DNA of 64,000 nt from an uncultured Selenomonadales bacterium (GTDB lineage Bacteria > Bacillota > Negativicutes > Selenomonadales > Selenomonadaceae): assembly GCA_937877565.1 (NCBI GenBank), contig CALFJB010000035.1, positions 1 to 64,000 on the forward strand, read 5' to 3'. Each line of letters begins with the position of its first letter. The stretch's first letter is position 1. Positions 51,008-59,359 of the stretch are shown in pieces. Both the position numbers and the translations under genes were made by a program. The notes beneath the pieces are model-generated. The model was not told where the DNA came from. It did no database searches and was given only the letters and a program-made list of their open reading frames with translations.

Positions 51008-53731
51008 TTATTTCAGCAGAGAATTAATTTTATCCCAATTAAGGTTTGTCAAAGCTTCCTTAATCTCTCTGTAACGATCAACTACATCTGGCGGCAATTT
51101 ATATTCTTGCAACGACTGCAAAACAAAATTCAATGAATCATCATCGAAGTTAGCTGCCGCCTCTTTCATTGCCTCGAAGGCTTCAGCCAATTCATCTTCA
51201 GAAATTTGCGGCTTGTTCAAATTATTTTCTTCGTGTTCAAACAGAGGATCGAATATTTCAATATAACTTATGTACAAATTCAAAAGTTGTTCGGTATCGT
51301 TCAAAATTTCATTGAAGTAGCCGGAATTTCCAGCATCTTCCAAACGCCGCGCCCTGTCAGAAAGTTCATTCGCCCCGATAACGCGGGCGGAACTTTTCAG
51401 CGCGTGTACTTTGGTTGTGTAATTTTTCCAATCGCCATTGGCGCAGTAAAAGCCAATTTCGTCCGCCGTTTCCGGTATCGAAGTTACAAAAACTTTCAGC
51501 GCGTTTATATAAGATTCAACGTCGCCGCAATGTTCAACGCCTTCTTTGACATTCAAGCCGCTTACATGATTTAACCATTCCGGCAAAGTGTCTATCGGCT
51601 TTTCTTCAACTTCGACTGCGGCAGGTGCAGAATTTGTATCAGACGAAATAACTTTTTCCGGCGGAAGGTACTGCATAATTATTTCTTCAAGTTTTACACT
51701 GTTGATAGGCTTTGTCAGATAATCCTGAAAACCGGCGGCAATATATTTTTCACGTGCGCCGCTAATTGCATTTGCCGTTAAAGAAATTACCGGCGTATTT
51801 TTATTCAGGTTGTCTGAAAGTTTTTTCATTTCCTGCAAAGTTTCGATACCGTCCATTTTCGGCATACGATGATCCAAGAAAATTATATCATACTTGTTTT
51901 GCGTGATAAGTTTCAGACAATCGAAGCCGCTTTCAGCCGTGTCCAGTTTGATTTTAGTTTGTTTGAGCAAGCCTTTGACAACGGTTAAATTCATAATTGT
52001 ATCATCAACAACCAAAATTCTTGCGTTTGGCGCGGTAAATTTTTCATGATATTCTTTATGTTGCTTGATTGAACGGCGGAACGCCTCTTCAAAGTCGCCA
52101 ATAGGTTCAGCGTTTGTAATTTTTTGTTCAATCTCAAACCAGAATTTGGAGCCTGCGCCGTAAACGCTTTCAACTTCCAATTTTGTATTCATCAAATTTA
52201 AAAGGCGTTGCGTGATATTCATACCCAAGCCTGTACCTTCGATTGTACGGTTACGCTTTTCTTCGATACGTTCAAACGCGCTGAAAAGTTTTTTAATATC
52301 TTCCGGCTTGATACCAATTCCAGTATCGCGGACACTGAATCTTAATTTAACTTTGTCGGCAGTTTGTTCAGCTTTTTCAACTCTCAAAGTTATACTTCCG
52401 GCTTCGGTATATTTTACGGCGTTTGTTAAAATGTTCGTCACAACTTGTCTAATTCTTATTTCGTCGCCAAACAAGCCGGTAGGAAGACTTTTATCGACGT
52501 GCACAATTAATTTTAACTTTTTCTTTTCGGCGCGTTTCTGAATCATATTAACCAAGTCATTCATCATTGAGCTTAATTCGTATTCGACGGGGATAATTTC
52601 CATTTTACCCGCCTCAATTTTTGAAAAGTCCAGAATATCGTTGACAATTCCCAAAAGATTATTTCCCGCCGTGCGAACATTTTCAGAGTACTCTAAAATA
52701 TTTTCGTCTTTCGCCTCGCGCAGAATCATTTCATTCATTCCGAGAATTGCATTAATTGGCGTGCGTATTTCGTGGCTCATATTTGAAAGAAATTCGCTTT
52801 TAGTTTTGCTTGCTTGAAGGGCGGCTTCGGTTTCCAGTTTCAATTCTTTATTTTCTTGCGTCTTCAAGGCAGCGCGGGCAGACATAATCAGAATAACCAA
52901 CATTGCTATCATACCACCGAGCATCGCCATATGAATATATTCGGTTCCGGCTGACACTGCATCACTTGTAACAATTCCAAACAACGCCATTTCATCGCCC
53001 AAAATTTTTGCTCCGAATCCTACAAAATGTTCGTGATTGTAATTGTATGGCGCAATGGCGCGTTTTTCAGTTGCAAGTTTACTGCCAACTTCTTTTGCAA
53101 AAAAATCTGTGAATCCCGGCGAATTAAAAAGTTCATTATAAAGCGAATCGTTTTGGGTTTTTGTAAGCTCAATCCATTCGCTCTTGCGATTAGCCAAATT
53201 TATTCTGCCCATACCGTCATAACTTATTACGCCGAAAAGTTCCGGCAAATTTTCATTGCTGTAAATTTGATAACAAGCGCAATGTTCGCCGTTCATAAGA
53301 ATAGGCGTTGCCAAAATCAAGCCAACTTGCCCATCATAAATAACAACATCTTCGCCTCTGAAGGCACCGGAAATTAAATTCAACTTGTCCTGTGGAAAAT
53401 TCCCAACAGCTGCAATAATTGGGCGTCCGTCTGCATGCAAAATTCCCGAAATGTGCGTACTTTTGCCAAGCAAATTTGCCATTTTATTAAATTCTTCAAG
53501 CGTTACCGAGCCATTTTCCACCCAACTTGCGCCGTTATGCATCCCTTGAATTTCACGATTCAAAGTATTTTCAATCGAATATGAAACCGTGCCGATATGA
53601 CGTAAAACATTTGCCTCAAGGGCGTCATTTAATTTACTTGTTATAGCTCCGTGAATCAAATAGCCGATGCCGCAAAGTGCCGTTGCCACAAGCAGAAATT
53701 CATAAATTACGCGTCGATTAATCTTTTTCAT
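51008..53731 (-). CDS. Hybrid sensor histidine kinase with receiver and HPt domains
   Basis: 907 aa. A membrane segment at about 10-28, an extracytoplasmic sensing domain of about 240 residues, a second segment near 272-292, then HisKA (MSHEIRTPINAILGM), HATPase (VTNILTNAVKYT, DTGIGI, GTGLGM), a receiver with ILVVDDTIMN and IIFLDHRMPKMDG, and a C-terminal HPt with VHALKSSARVIG. This BarA-like phosphorelay has all phospho-sites. Its ATG lies 14 bases inside the end of hldD, so it is translated together with the heptose gene, suggesting an envelope-related signal. Confidence 0.94.
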   Translation of the reverse strand: MKKINRRVIYEFLLVATALCGIGYLIHGAITSKLNDALEANVLRHIGTVSYSIENTLNREIQGMHNGASWVENGSVTLEEFNKMANLLGKSTHISGILHADGRPIIAAVGNFPQDKLNLISGAFRGEDVVIYDGQVGLILATPILMNGEHCACYQIYSNENLPELFGVISYDGMGRINLANRKSEWIELTKTQNDSLYNELFNSPGFTDFFAKEVGSKLATEKRAIAPYNYNHEHFVGFGAKILGDEMALFGIVTSDAVSAGTEYIHMAMLGGMIAMLVILIMSARAALKTQENKELKLETEAALQASKTKSEFLSNMSHEIRTPINAILGMNEMILREAKDENILEYSENVRTAGNNLLGIVNDILDFSKIEAGKMEIIPVEYELSSMMNDLVNMIQKRAEKKKLKLIVHVDKSLPTGLFGDEIRIRQVVTNILTNAVKYTEAGSITLRVEKAEQTADKVKLRFSVRDTGIGIKPEDIKKLFSAFERIEEKRNRTIEGTGLGMNITQRLLNLMNTKLEVESVYGAGSKFWFEIEQKITNAEPIGDFEEAFRRSIKQHKEYHEKFTAPNARILVVDDTIMNLTVVKGLLKQTKIKLDTAESGFDCLKLITQNKYDIIFLDHRMPKMDGIETLQEMKKLSDNLNKNTPVISLTANAISGAREKYIAAGFQDYLTKPINSVKLEEIIMQYLPPEKVISSDTNSAPAAVEVEEKPIDTLPEWLNHVSGLNVKEGVEHCGDVESYINALKVFVTSIPETADEIGFYCANGDWKNYTTKVHALKSSARVIGANELSDRARRLEDAGNSGYFNEILNDTEQLLNLYISYIEIFDPLFEHEENNLNKPQISEDELAEAFEAMKEAAANFDDDSLNFVLQSLQEYKLPPDVVDRYREIKEALTNLNWDKINSLLK

Positions 53732-54677
53732 AATAGCCGCCGTCCTCCAAAAATTCGCAATACTCCTTCACGGCGTCATTAATATTTGTGAACCCGCCGT
53801 CGTAACCCGCGCCAAGCAGTTTTCTTGTATCAGCTTGAGTAAAATTTTGATATTTGCCGCGTAAAGTTTCCGGGAAATCGATATATTCAATTTCGCCTTT
53901 GCCGAGTGCGGAAATTACAGCCTGCGCGACGGCGTTAAAAGTTGTGGCGTTGCCGGTTCCGCAGTTGTAAATTCCGTTTTCAATTTCATTTTCCCAACAC
54001 CAAAGATTAACTTTCGCCACGTCCTTAACGTAAATAAAATCGCGTTTTTGTTCGCCGTCCGCGTAACCGTCAGTACCTTTGAAAAGTTTTATCACGCCGC
54101 CATTTTTAACTTGATTGTACATTTGATAAGCGATTGACGCCATGCGCCCTTTGTGAAATTCCTGTGCGCCAAAAACGTTGAAATATCTCAAGCCAATAAT
54201 TTTTCCGTCGGTGTCGTCAAGGTTTCTTCTAACAAAATTATCAAACATCAATTTAGAAAAAGCGTAGGGATTTAACGCGCCTTCGCAAGTTTCTTTTTCA
54301 GTAAAGCCATTGTGTCCGTTGCCGTAAGTTGCCGCGCTGGAGGCGTAAATTAAATCTGTGCCGTTATTTATGCAAAAATATAACAATTCCTGCGAATATT
54401 CGTAATTAGTTTTCATCATATAATTAACGTCATATTCCATTGTATCAGAGCACGCGCCGTTATGGAAAATAACTTCAGCGTCAATAATATCTTCCATTAT
54501 CAAATCCAAAAATTTTTCATAGTGCATATAATCGTGGAATCTTAAGCCGCAAAGATTTTTATATTTTTCAGTTTTGCCGAGATCGTCCACAATTAAAATA
54601 TCGTCTTCGCCGCGTTCATTCAACGCACGAACGATATTGCTGCCGATAAAACCCGCTCCGCCTGTAACTATAATCAT
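53718..54677 (-). CDS. hldD: ADP-L-glycero-D-manno-heptose 6-epimerase
   Basis: Last step of ADP-heptose synthesis for the LPS inner core, 319 aa. NAD site VTGGAGFIGSNIVRALNERG, catalytic SSAATYG and YAFSKLMFDNF (YxxxK), and the HldD-specific RYFNVFGAQEFHKGRMASIAYQ and FKGTDGYADGEQKRDFIYVKDV. The ATG at 54677 is preceded by AAAGGAG. It is downstream of an unknown small gene and the heptose kinase gene. Together with the heptosyltransferase it shows that this organism makes heptose-containing LPS. Confidence 0.95.
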   Translation of the reverse strand: MIIVTGGAGFIGSNIVRALNERGEDDILIVDDLGKTEKYKNLCGLRFHDYMHYEKFLDLIMEDIIDAEVIFHNGACSDTMEYDVNYMMKTNYEYSQELLYFCINNGTDLIYASSAATYGNGHNGFTEKETCEGALNPYAFSKLMFDNFVRRNLDDTDGKIIGLRYFNVFGAQEFHKGRMASIAYQMYNQVKNGGVIKLFKGTDGYADGEQKRDFIYVKDVAKVNLWCWENEIENGIYNCGTGNATTFNAVAQAVISALGKGEIEYIDFPETLRGKYQNFTQADTRKLLGAGYDGGFTNINDAVKEYCEFLEDGGYYEKD

Positions 54678-54732
54678 TAAAAAAACTCCTTTCAATTTAA
54701 CACTTGTAAAATTTTTTTCAAGAATTGATGAA

Positions 54733-55104
54733 TTACAATGCACCAAATTTCCAGTGATATTTTCGTGCTTGCTTGTCTTTCCATTTTATGAATTTCGGAT
54801 CGTTAATTCTCTTTTCAAAAACATCTGTTATTTTGTCGCTGTTTTGTGTCGTCGCTACGAATACAAAATAAATGAATTGATTTATTGTCTCTCCTTGCTT
54901 TTTCGTTAATTTCTTCCCGTCTATCGTGCGGTTGTCAAGCCATTCTTCAATCTTTTCAAAATTTGGAGCTATGCACATTTGCATTTCACCATCTACTTTT
55001 TGCGGCTCATTCCTGATTATTCCTATGTCTTCAAGTTCGTAAACTTTATTCATTCCGCGTGATACTGCCTGTTTTTCTTCCTTTGGTTTCGGAAATTTTA
55101 CCAT
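54733..55104 (-). CDS. Unknown 123-aa protein between heptose genes
   Basis: I do not recognise this protein. It is soluble and charged, with Lys-rich ends (MVKFPKPKEEKQAV at the start, WKDKQARKYHWKFGAL at the end) and a central FIYFVFVATTQNSDKITDVFE. AAGGAAG precedes the ATG. It lies between the heptose kinase and epimerase genes on the same strand; gaps are 30 and 55 bases. It could be an inserted gene, as nothing links it to heptose synthesis. Confidence 0.6.
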   Translation of the reverse strand: MVKFPKPKEEKQAVSRGMNKVYELEDIGIIRNEPQKVDGEMQMCIAPNFEKIEEWLDNRTIDGKKLTKKQGETINQFIYFVFVATTQNSDKITDVFEKRINDPKFIKWKDKQARKYHWKFGAL

Positions 55105-55134
55105 TTCGTTACTTCCTTTCAGAGAAAAATTTTT

Positions 55135-56109
55135 TCAATTCAATGCCTGTAATAATTCGTCGCGGCTTACTGCGTAAGTACCAACTTTCGTAACAACGAC
55201 GCCCGCCGCCACGTTTGCCAAATACGCCGCTGATGTAGAGTTTAATTTTCCTGCCAATCCCAATGTAAAAACTGAAATAACCGTATCGCCCGCGCCGGAA
55301 ACGTCAAATACTTCCTGCGTTTTGGCTTTTATGTGTGAAACATTTTCGCCGTTAATGACGCTTAAACCTTTTGCCGAGCGTGTAACAATTAAGCCGCTCA
55401 AATTAAATTTTTCAATGACACCACGCGCCGCCTTTTCAATTTCGCCATCTTCATTTGGAATTTTTTTCGGCAAAATGTCATTCAGTTCCTTCAAATTCGG
55501 TGTAATAAAATTTGCGCCGCTGTATTTTGTCCAGTCGTCGCCTTTTGGGTCAACCGTCACGATTTTATTTTGTTCGCTGCATTTTTGAATAATCGTTTGG
55601 CAAACTTTTTCGGTACAAACGCCCTTGCCGTAGTCAGAAATTATAACCGCGTCAACGTTTTTTATTTGTGCCGTAATGTTCAGTAAAAATTTTTCGGCGT
55701 CTTCATCAGTCAAATTTCTGTCGTCTTCAAAATCAAGCCGCAACATTTGCTGATGTCCGCTGATAACTCTGATTTTAGTTGTGGTAGGTTTTTCAGTCCT
55801 CATTACGCCCAAAATATCAATCCCGCGTGAAATTAGTTTGTCAATCAAAGTATCGCCGTGCGTTTCAGTTCCAATTTGTGCAATTAGCGAAGTTTGACAA
55901 CCTAGCAATGATAAATTGTGTACCACGTTAGCCGCGCCGCCAAAAGTTTCTTTAATTTTTGTAACGCGGTTAATTGGCACGGGAGCTTCCGGCGAAATTC
56001 TAGAAACTTCGCCGAAATAATATTTATCCAACATTGCATCGCCTACTACCAACACGCGGCATTTGTCGGCGGTTTCTGCTACAAAAGTTTTTAATATTTC
56101 GTGATTCAA
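55135..56109 (-). CDS. D-glycero-beta-D-manno-heptose-7-phosphate kinase
   Basis: PfkB-family sugar kinase, 324 aa, matching the kinase half of HldE (HldA/RfaE1). Landmarks are VLVVGDAMLDKYYFGEVSRISPEAPVP, FGGAANVVHNLSLLG, and the PfkB signature DVSGAGDTVISVFTLGL. No nucleotidyltransferase domain is attached, so the adenylyl step must be coded elsewhere. It begins at TTG with AAGGAG 10 bases upstream. The next gene upstream is a heptosyltransferase across a 328-base repeat-bearing gap. Confidence 0.92.
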   Translation of the reverse strand: MNHEILKTFVAETADKCRVLVVGDAMLDKYYFGEVSRISPEAPVPINRVTKIKETFGGAANVVHNLSLLGCQTSLIAQIGTETHGDTLIDKLISRGIDILGVMRTEKPTTTKIRVISGHQQMLRLDFEDDRNLTDEDAEKFLLNITAQIKNVDAVIISDYGKGVCTEKVCQTIIQKCSEQNKIVTVDPKGDDWTKYSGANFITPNLKELNDILPKKIPNEDGEIEKAARGVIEKFNLSGLIVTRSAKGLSVINGENVSHIKAKTQEVFDVSGAGDTVISVFTLGLAGKLNSTSAAYLANVAAGVVVTKVGTYAVSRDELLQALN

Positions 56110-56235
56110 AATTTTTAGCTCCTTAATTTTAGAAAATCTTTTGTTTATCTTACGTAGTTTATTTTTAGTGAAAATTAATTTTATCTAATACGGCATTTCT
56201 TTTCATTTTTGTAAAAAAGAAAAGAAACGCTGGGA

Positions 56236-56262
56236 GCAAATGCTCTTACTCATCGCATTTGC
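56236..56262 (+). repeat. Palindromic 'SYSS' element
   Basis: Stem GCAAATG/CATTTGC, loop CTCTTACTCATCG. Compared with the 31-kb copies both arms changed together (C to A, and G to T), keeping the pairing. Confidence 0.8.
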
Positions 56263-56305
56263 AAGAAAAGAAAAAACTTTCCGCGTATGATTCAATCCTT
56301 GAATA

Positions 56306-56332
56306 GCAAGTGCTCCTATTCGTCACATTTGC
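56306..56332 (+). repeat. Palindromic 'SYSS' element
   Basis: Stem GCAAGTG/CATTTGC with one G-T pair, loop CTCCTATTCGTCA. Part of the composite element at 56289-56397. Confidence 0.8.
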
Positions 56333-56347
56333 AACGCGGCGGCGGTT

Positions 56348-56379
56348 TACTAAAGAGCACGCCTGCTACGCAGCCGCGC
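56348..56379 (+). repeat. TACTAAAGAGCA element, second copy
   Basis: TACTAAAGAGCACGCC followed by CTGC-TAC-GCAG overlap and CCGCGC. Matches 31404-31437 except for a symmetrical two-base shortening of the hairpin and a few substitutions. Confidence 0.65.
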
Positions 56380-56437
56380 ATCCTTGACCGCCGTTTTTAT
56401 CAAATTATTCTTAATTTCAATGCTTAAAATTTGCCTC

Positions 56438-57541
56438 CTAAAGTTCGATAACACGACATTGATATTTTCCGTACATACGCGGAATTTTTTCAGCGGGTTG
56501 CCCGTATGTTTCCAAAAGTTCATCAACATATTTCATAACAATTTCAACGGGAATTTTTTTCATACATTCCAAATTTTCTGCGCCCTCTTTTGGACAAATA
56601 TGCTTGCCGCAAGGATGACAACTTACCGGCGTTTTTATCAAAATATCTTTGGCGTCGTATGGATAAAATCCCGGTACAGGCGACGCGCCAAACATTGTTA
56701 CAATCGGAATATTTCTTGTAACGCCTATATGCATGGGTCCGCTGTCAGTCGTCAACATTAAAACGCAATTATCCAAAAATCCTGCAACTTCAGCCAAAGT
56801 TAATTCGCCCGTGAAAATTTTCAGCAACGGCGAATTTTTTTGCTCCATTTTATCAATACAAGCAGTAACAATTTCTTTATCCATTCCGCCGCCCATAAAA
56901 GCCACGCCGTAGCCGCGTTCAATTAAATTATCTGCGCACTGTGCAAAATATTCGTCAATCCAGCGTTTTGTCAGCCAACTTGCACCAATGTTAAACGCCA
57001 CAACTTTTGTATCCGCCGCAAAATTTTTTCTAAAAATTTCATCTGCGTTATTTTTAGATTTTTCGTCAATCCACATTTCTAAGCCGCCGTCGTCAATTTT
57101 TTCAATTCCTACAGCTTGCGTTAAAACGTCGAAATGTGAATGTACCTGATGTTTCACTGCTTTTAAATTCGGCAAAACCTTTGTAAAGAAAAACGAAAAA
57201 CCGGGCTTAGAGTAGCCGACAATTTTTTTTGCGCCGCTGAAAGCCGCCAACGCAGAGGCGCGTTCGTTCCTGTGCAAATTTATCACTAAGTCAAAATTTT
57301 CTGCGCGAATTTTTTTTATAAATTTTACAAAGTTGGGAATGTTATCATCTGCGCCCTTTTTGTCGATTAGCAAACATTCATCAATATTTTTGTTGTACTG
57401 TACCAAGTCAGCCAATTTTTTGTCAGCTAAAAGTGCAATGTGCGCCGTTGGAAAATTCGTCCGCAATGTTCGCAATACCGGCGTAACCAATAATAAATCG
57501 CCAATGTGCATTAAGTTTATCACTAAAATTTTTTTATACAT
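56438..57541 (-). CDS. Heptosyltransferase (glycosyltransferase family 9)
   Basis: 367 aa, GT9 family enzyme that adds heptose to the LPS inner core. N-terminal VINLMHIGDLLLVTPVLRTLRTNFP, central VINLHRNERASALAAFSGAKK, VAFNIGASWLTKRW, and the nucleotide-sugar site LTTDSGPMHIGVTRNIPIVTMFGASPVPGFYPY. A C-terminal Cys cluster (SCHPCGKHICP, ENLECMK) is as in several WaaF/WaaC proteins. Start at ATG 57541 after GGAG. Fits the nearby heptose kinase and epimerase. Confidence 0.92.
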   Translation of the reverse strand: MYKKILVINLMHIGDLLLVTPVLRTLRTNFPTAHIALLADKKLADLVQYNKNIDECLLIDKKGADDNIPNFVKFIKKIRAENFDLVINLHRNERASALAAFSGAKKIVGYSKPGFSFFFTKVLPNLKAVKHQVHSHFDVLTQAVGIEKIDDGGLEMWIDEKSKNNADEIFRKNFAADTKVVAFNIGASWLTKRWIDEYFAQCADNLIERGYGVAFMGGGMDKEIVTACIDKMEQKNSPLLKIFTGELTLAEVAGFLDNCVLMLTTDSGPMHIGVTRNIPIVTMFGASPVPGFYPYDAKDILIKTPVSCHPCGKHICPKEGAENLECMKKIPVEIVMKYVDELLETYGQPAEKIPRMYGKYQCRVIEL

Positions 57542-57580
57542 AATCTGCTCCAATATTTTTTTTTAACTAATTCAATTTAG

Positions 57581-57614
57581 CAAAAAAAAATCCTGTCAAC
57601 TCGACAGGTTTTTT
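57581..57614 (-). terminator. Terminator after the MATE fusion gene
   Basis: CCTGTC-AACTC-GACAGG hairpin (57592-57608). On the minus strand it is followed by nine T and then GCTAAATTGAAT; on the plus strand it is followed by six T, so it can work in both directions. The stretch after it recurs at the right end of the window. Confidence 0.88.
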
Positions 57615-59358
57615 AAATTTCAATCGTAGTTTGATTCAATCCCAAAATTCGGTTGTACTGAATATCTTTCGCCAAAGAATTTAAAACTGCAATTCCGTCC
57701 ATTGAAAAATTTTCTTCGGCTTTGTAAGTTACGGGATTAAAAATTTTGCCGTTGTCGCGCAGAGTTATCAGCAAATTTTTCTCGGCAGTCAAGGAAATTA
57801 TTACATCAACATTGACGGATTTACCGGCGGCTACTTTTTCTATGTTCAAAATAATTTCCTCAAGTGCAACGCCAACTTTTACGGCACTTTTTCGCGCCTC
57901 TGAATTATTTTCAAGCACGCTGATTGATTCTGCAGAAACTTTGACGGCGTTTTCTAAATTCGCTTTAATTGAAACATCGTACAAAATTTCAGGATTTCCA
58001 CTTTCAATCAGAAAAATATCTTTGGACTTTTCGCCAAACTTTTTCACGTAAAAAATTAAAATCATAAACGCGCCAATTTCTGCGATGCTGAAAGAAATCC
58101 AAACGCCGTTGACGCCATAAATTTTTGAGAGTATGACGGCGGCAGGTAAAATTATTAAAAATCCGTCGGCAAGCGGGATAATCGTTCCCGCCGTGCGTTG
58201 CTTAATCACGGAATAATAATATATCATAACGCCCAAAAACATTGTACCGATTAAACTTGGCGTAAATAATCTTAAAGCCGTCGCGCCGTCTTCAAATAAA
58301 CTTGGAGGCAAATTGTAAATGTGCAAAATTGTTTTCGGCGAAACACACGCAAATATTACAAAGCAAGTTATTAACGTCATTGCAACTTTAAGTGTGCGAA
58401 TCAGCATTTTTTTGACGCTTGAAAAATCTTTTTCGCCGTAAAGCATCCCGATTATTGGCATTGAAGAATCGCAACAAGCATAGTTAAGCACACTCAAAAC
58501 TGAAAGGCATGCAATACAAATTGAATACATAACCATTGCGGACGCGCCGCCAACTTCGCCGATTATCTGATAAATTACCCAAACTTTTATTGCTCCTAAA
58601 ATCAGCGCAATAAATCCCGGAAATCCCGTTTTGAAGATTGAAATTGTCTGCTCGAAAATTTTTTTCAGCCCGTATTTAAAAATACTGACAAAGTGAAGTT
58701 TTCTTTCCTTGAAAAAACCGTAGCCTAGAAGCATATAGATAAAGCAAGCAGTATCGCCGACAATCAACGCCACGCCCGCGCCGTAAATTCCAAAGGGTAT
58801 GTAGCCGACAAAAATTATTGTCAAAGAAATGCTTAAAAATTGCTGAACAGCGGCACTGCGGCTGATTGTTTTTGCCATACCTTCAACGCGCAGGAGGTTT
58901 CTCAAAACAATTATAAAAACCATTAACGCCGTGCGATAAATGAAAATCGACAGGTAAATTTGAATGTATTTTTGAATTTCCGCTTCCGGCGATAAAATTT
59001 TTGAAATTTCCTGACTGAACGGCGCAAGCAACGCTATAAAAAAAGCGCAGATTAGCCCCAATGTCAAAACGATACTGAAAATATAATCTGCTTTATCATT
59101 TTCCCGCGCACCGGCGGCAACTGCGATCATTGCGGCGGCTCCTGCCGAAATTAAAATTGACAACGCACACGCCGCTTGATTCAGCGGAATACAGGCGTAA
59201 ATGCTTGCCATTGCAACAGGATCAATCAAATTGCCGACAATTATGCCGTTTATGACGTTGCCAAGATAAATTGACGCCGTAGCCAAAATTGTCGGTAAAA
59301 AAAGCTCGTTGAATTTTTTATTAACCAGATCGTTATTTTTTTTGAAGTTTAGTTCCAT
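57613..59358 (-). CDS. MATE-family transporter fused to a GHKL ATPase domain
   Basis: 581 aa. Residues 1 to about 450 form a 12-segment MATE/MOP-type transporter (ATASIYLGNVINGIIVGNL, CALSILISAGAAAMIAVAAG, CCDSSMPIIGMLYGEKD). From about 460 a soluble RsbW-like HATPase domain follows: N-box VALEEIILNIEKVAAG, G1 box LRDNGKIFNP and a C-terminal strand LGLNQTTIEI. This ATPase type is found in anti-sigma kinases; here it is covalently attached at the cytoplasmic end of the transporter. It lies between a heptosyltransferase and the KAS III/ACP locus; substrate unknown. ATG start. Confidence 0.85.
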   Translation of the reverse strand: MELNFKKNNDLVNKKFNELFLPTILATASIYLGNVINGIIVGNLIDPVAMASIYACIPLNQAACALSILISAGAAAMIAVAAGARENDKADYIFSIVLTLGLICAFFIALLAPFSQEISKILSPEAEIQKYIQIYLSIFIYRTALMVFIIVLRNLLRVEGMAKTISRSAAVQQFLSISLTIIFVGYIPFGIYGAGVALIVGDTACFIYMLLGYGFFKERKLHFVSIFKYGLKKIFEQTISIFKTGFPGFIALILGAIKVWVIYQIIGEVGGASAMVMYSICIACLSVLSVLNYACCDSSMPIIGMLYGEKDFSSVKKMLIRTLKVAMTLITCFVIFACVSPKTILHIYNLPPSLFEDGATALRLFTPSLIGTMFLGVMIYYYSVIKQRTAGTIIPLADGFLIILPAAVILSKIYGVNGVWISFSIAEIGAFMILIFYVKKFGEKSKDIFLIESGNPEILYDVSIKANLENAVKVSAESISVLENNSEARKSAVKVGVALEEIILNIEKVAAGKSVNVDVIISLTAEKNLLITLRDNGKIFNPVTYKAEENFSMDGIAVLNSLAKDIQYNRILGLNQTTIEI

Positions 59359-59359
59359 T

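Larger units (their letters stand above)
56289..56397 (+). repeat. Second copy of the window-start element carrying two inserted repeats
   Basis: GATTCAATCCTTGAAT (56289-56304) and the outer CGGCGGCGGT...ATCC...TGACCGCCG with T run match positions 1-55, but 33 bases containing a 'SYSS' palindrome sit in the first gap and 33 bases containing a TACTAAAGAGCA element sit inside the terminator loop. The remaining parts of the gap 56110-56437 are AT-rich and show no gene. Confidence 0.75.

Noticed and set aside
56335..56397. Terminator for the heptosyltransferase gene
   Set aside because: The T run is on the plus strand, but both neighbouring genes are on the minus strand.
56287..56427. 46-codon frame running through the composite repeat
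   Set aside because: No Shine-Dalgarno or promoter is visible; kept only as an observation on repeat frame, not as a gene.
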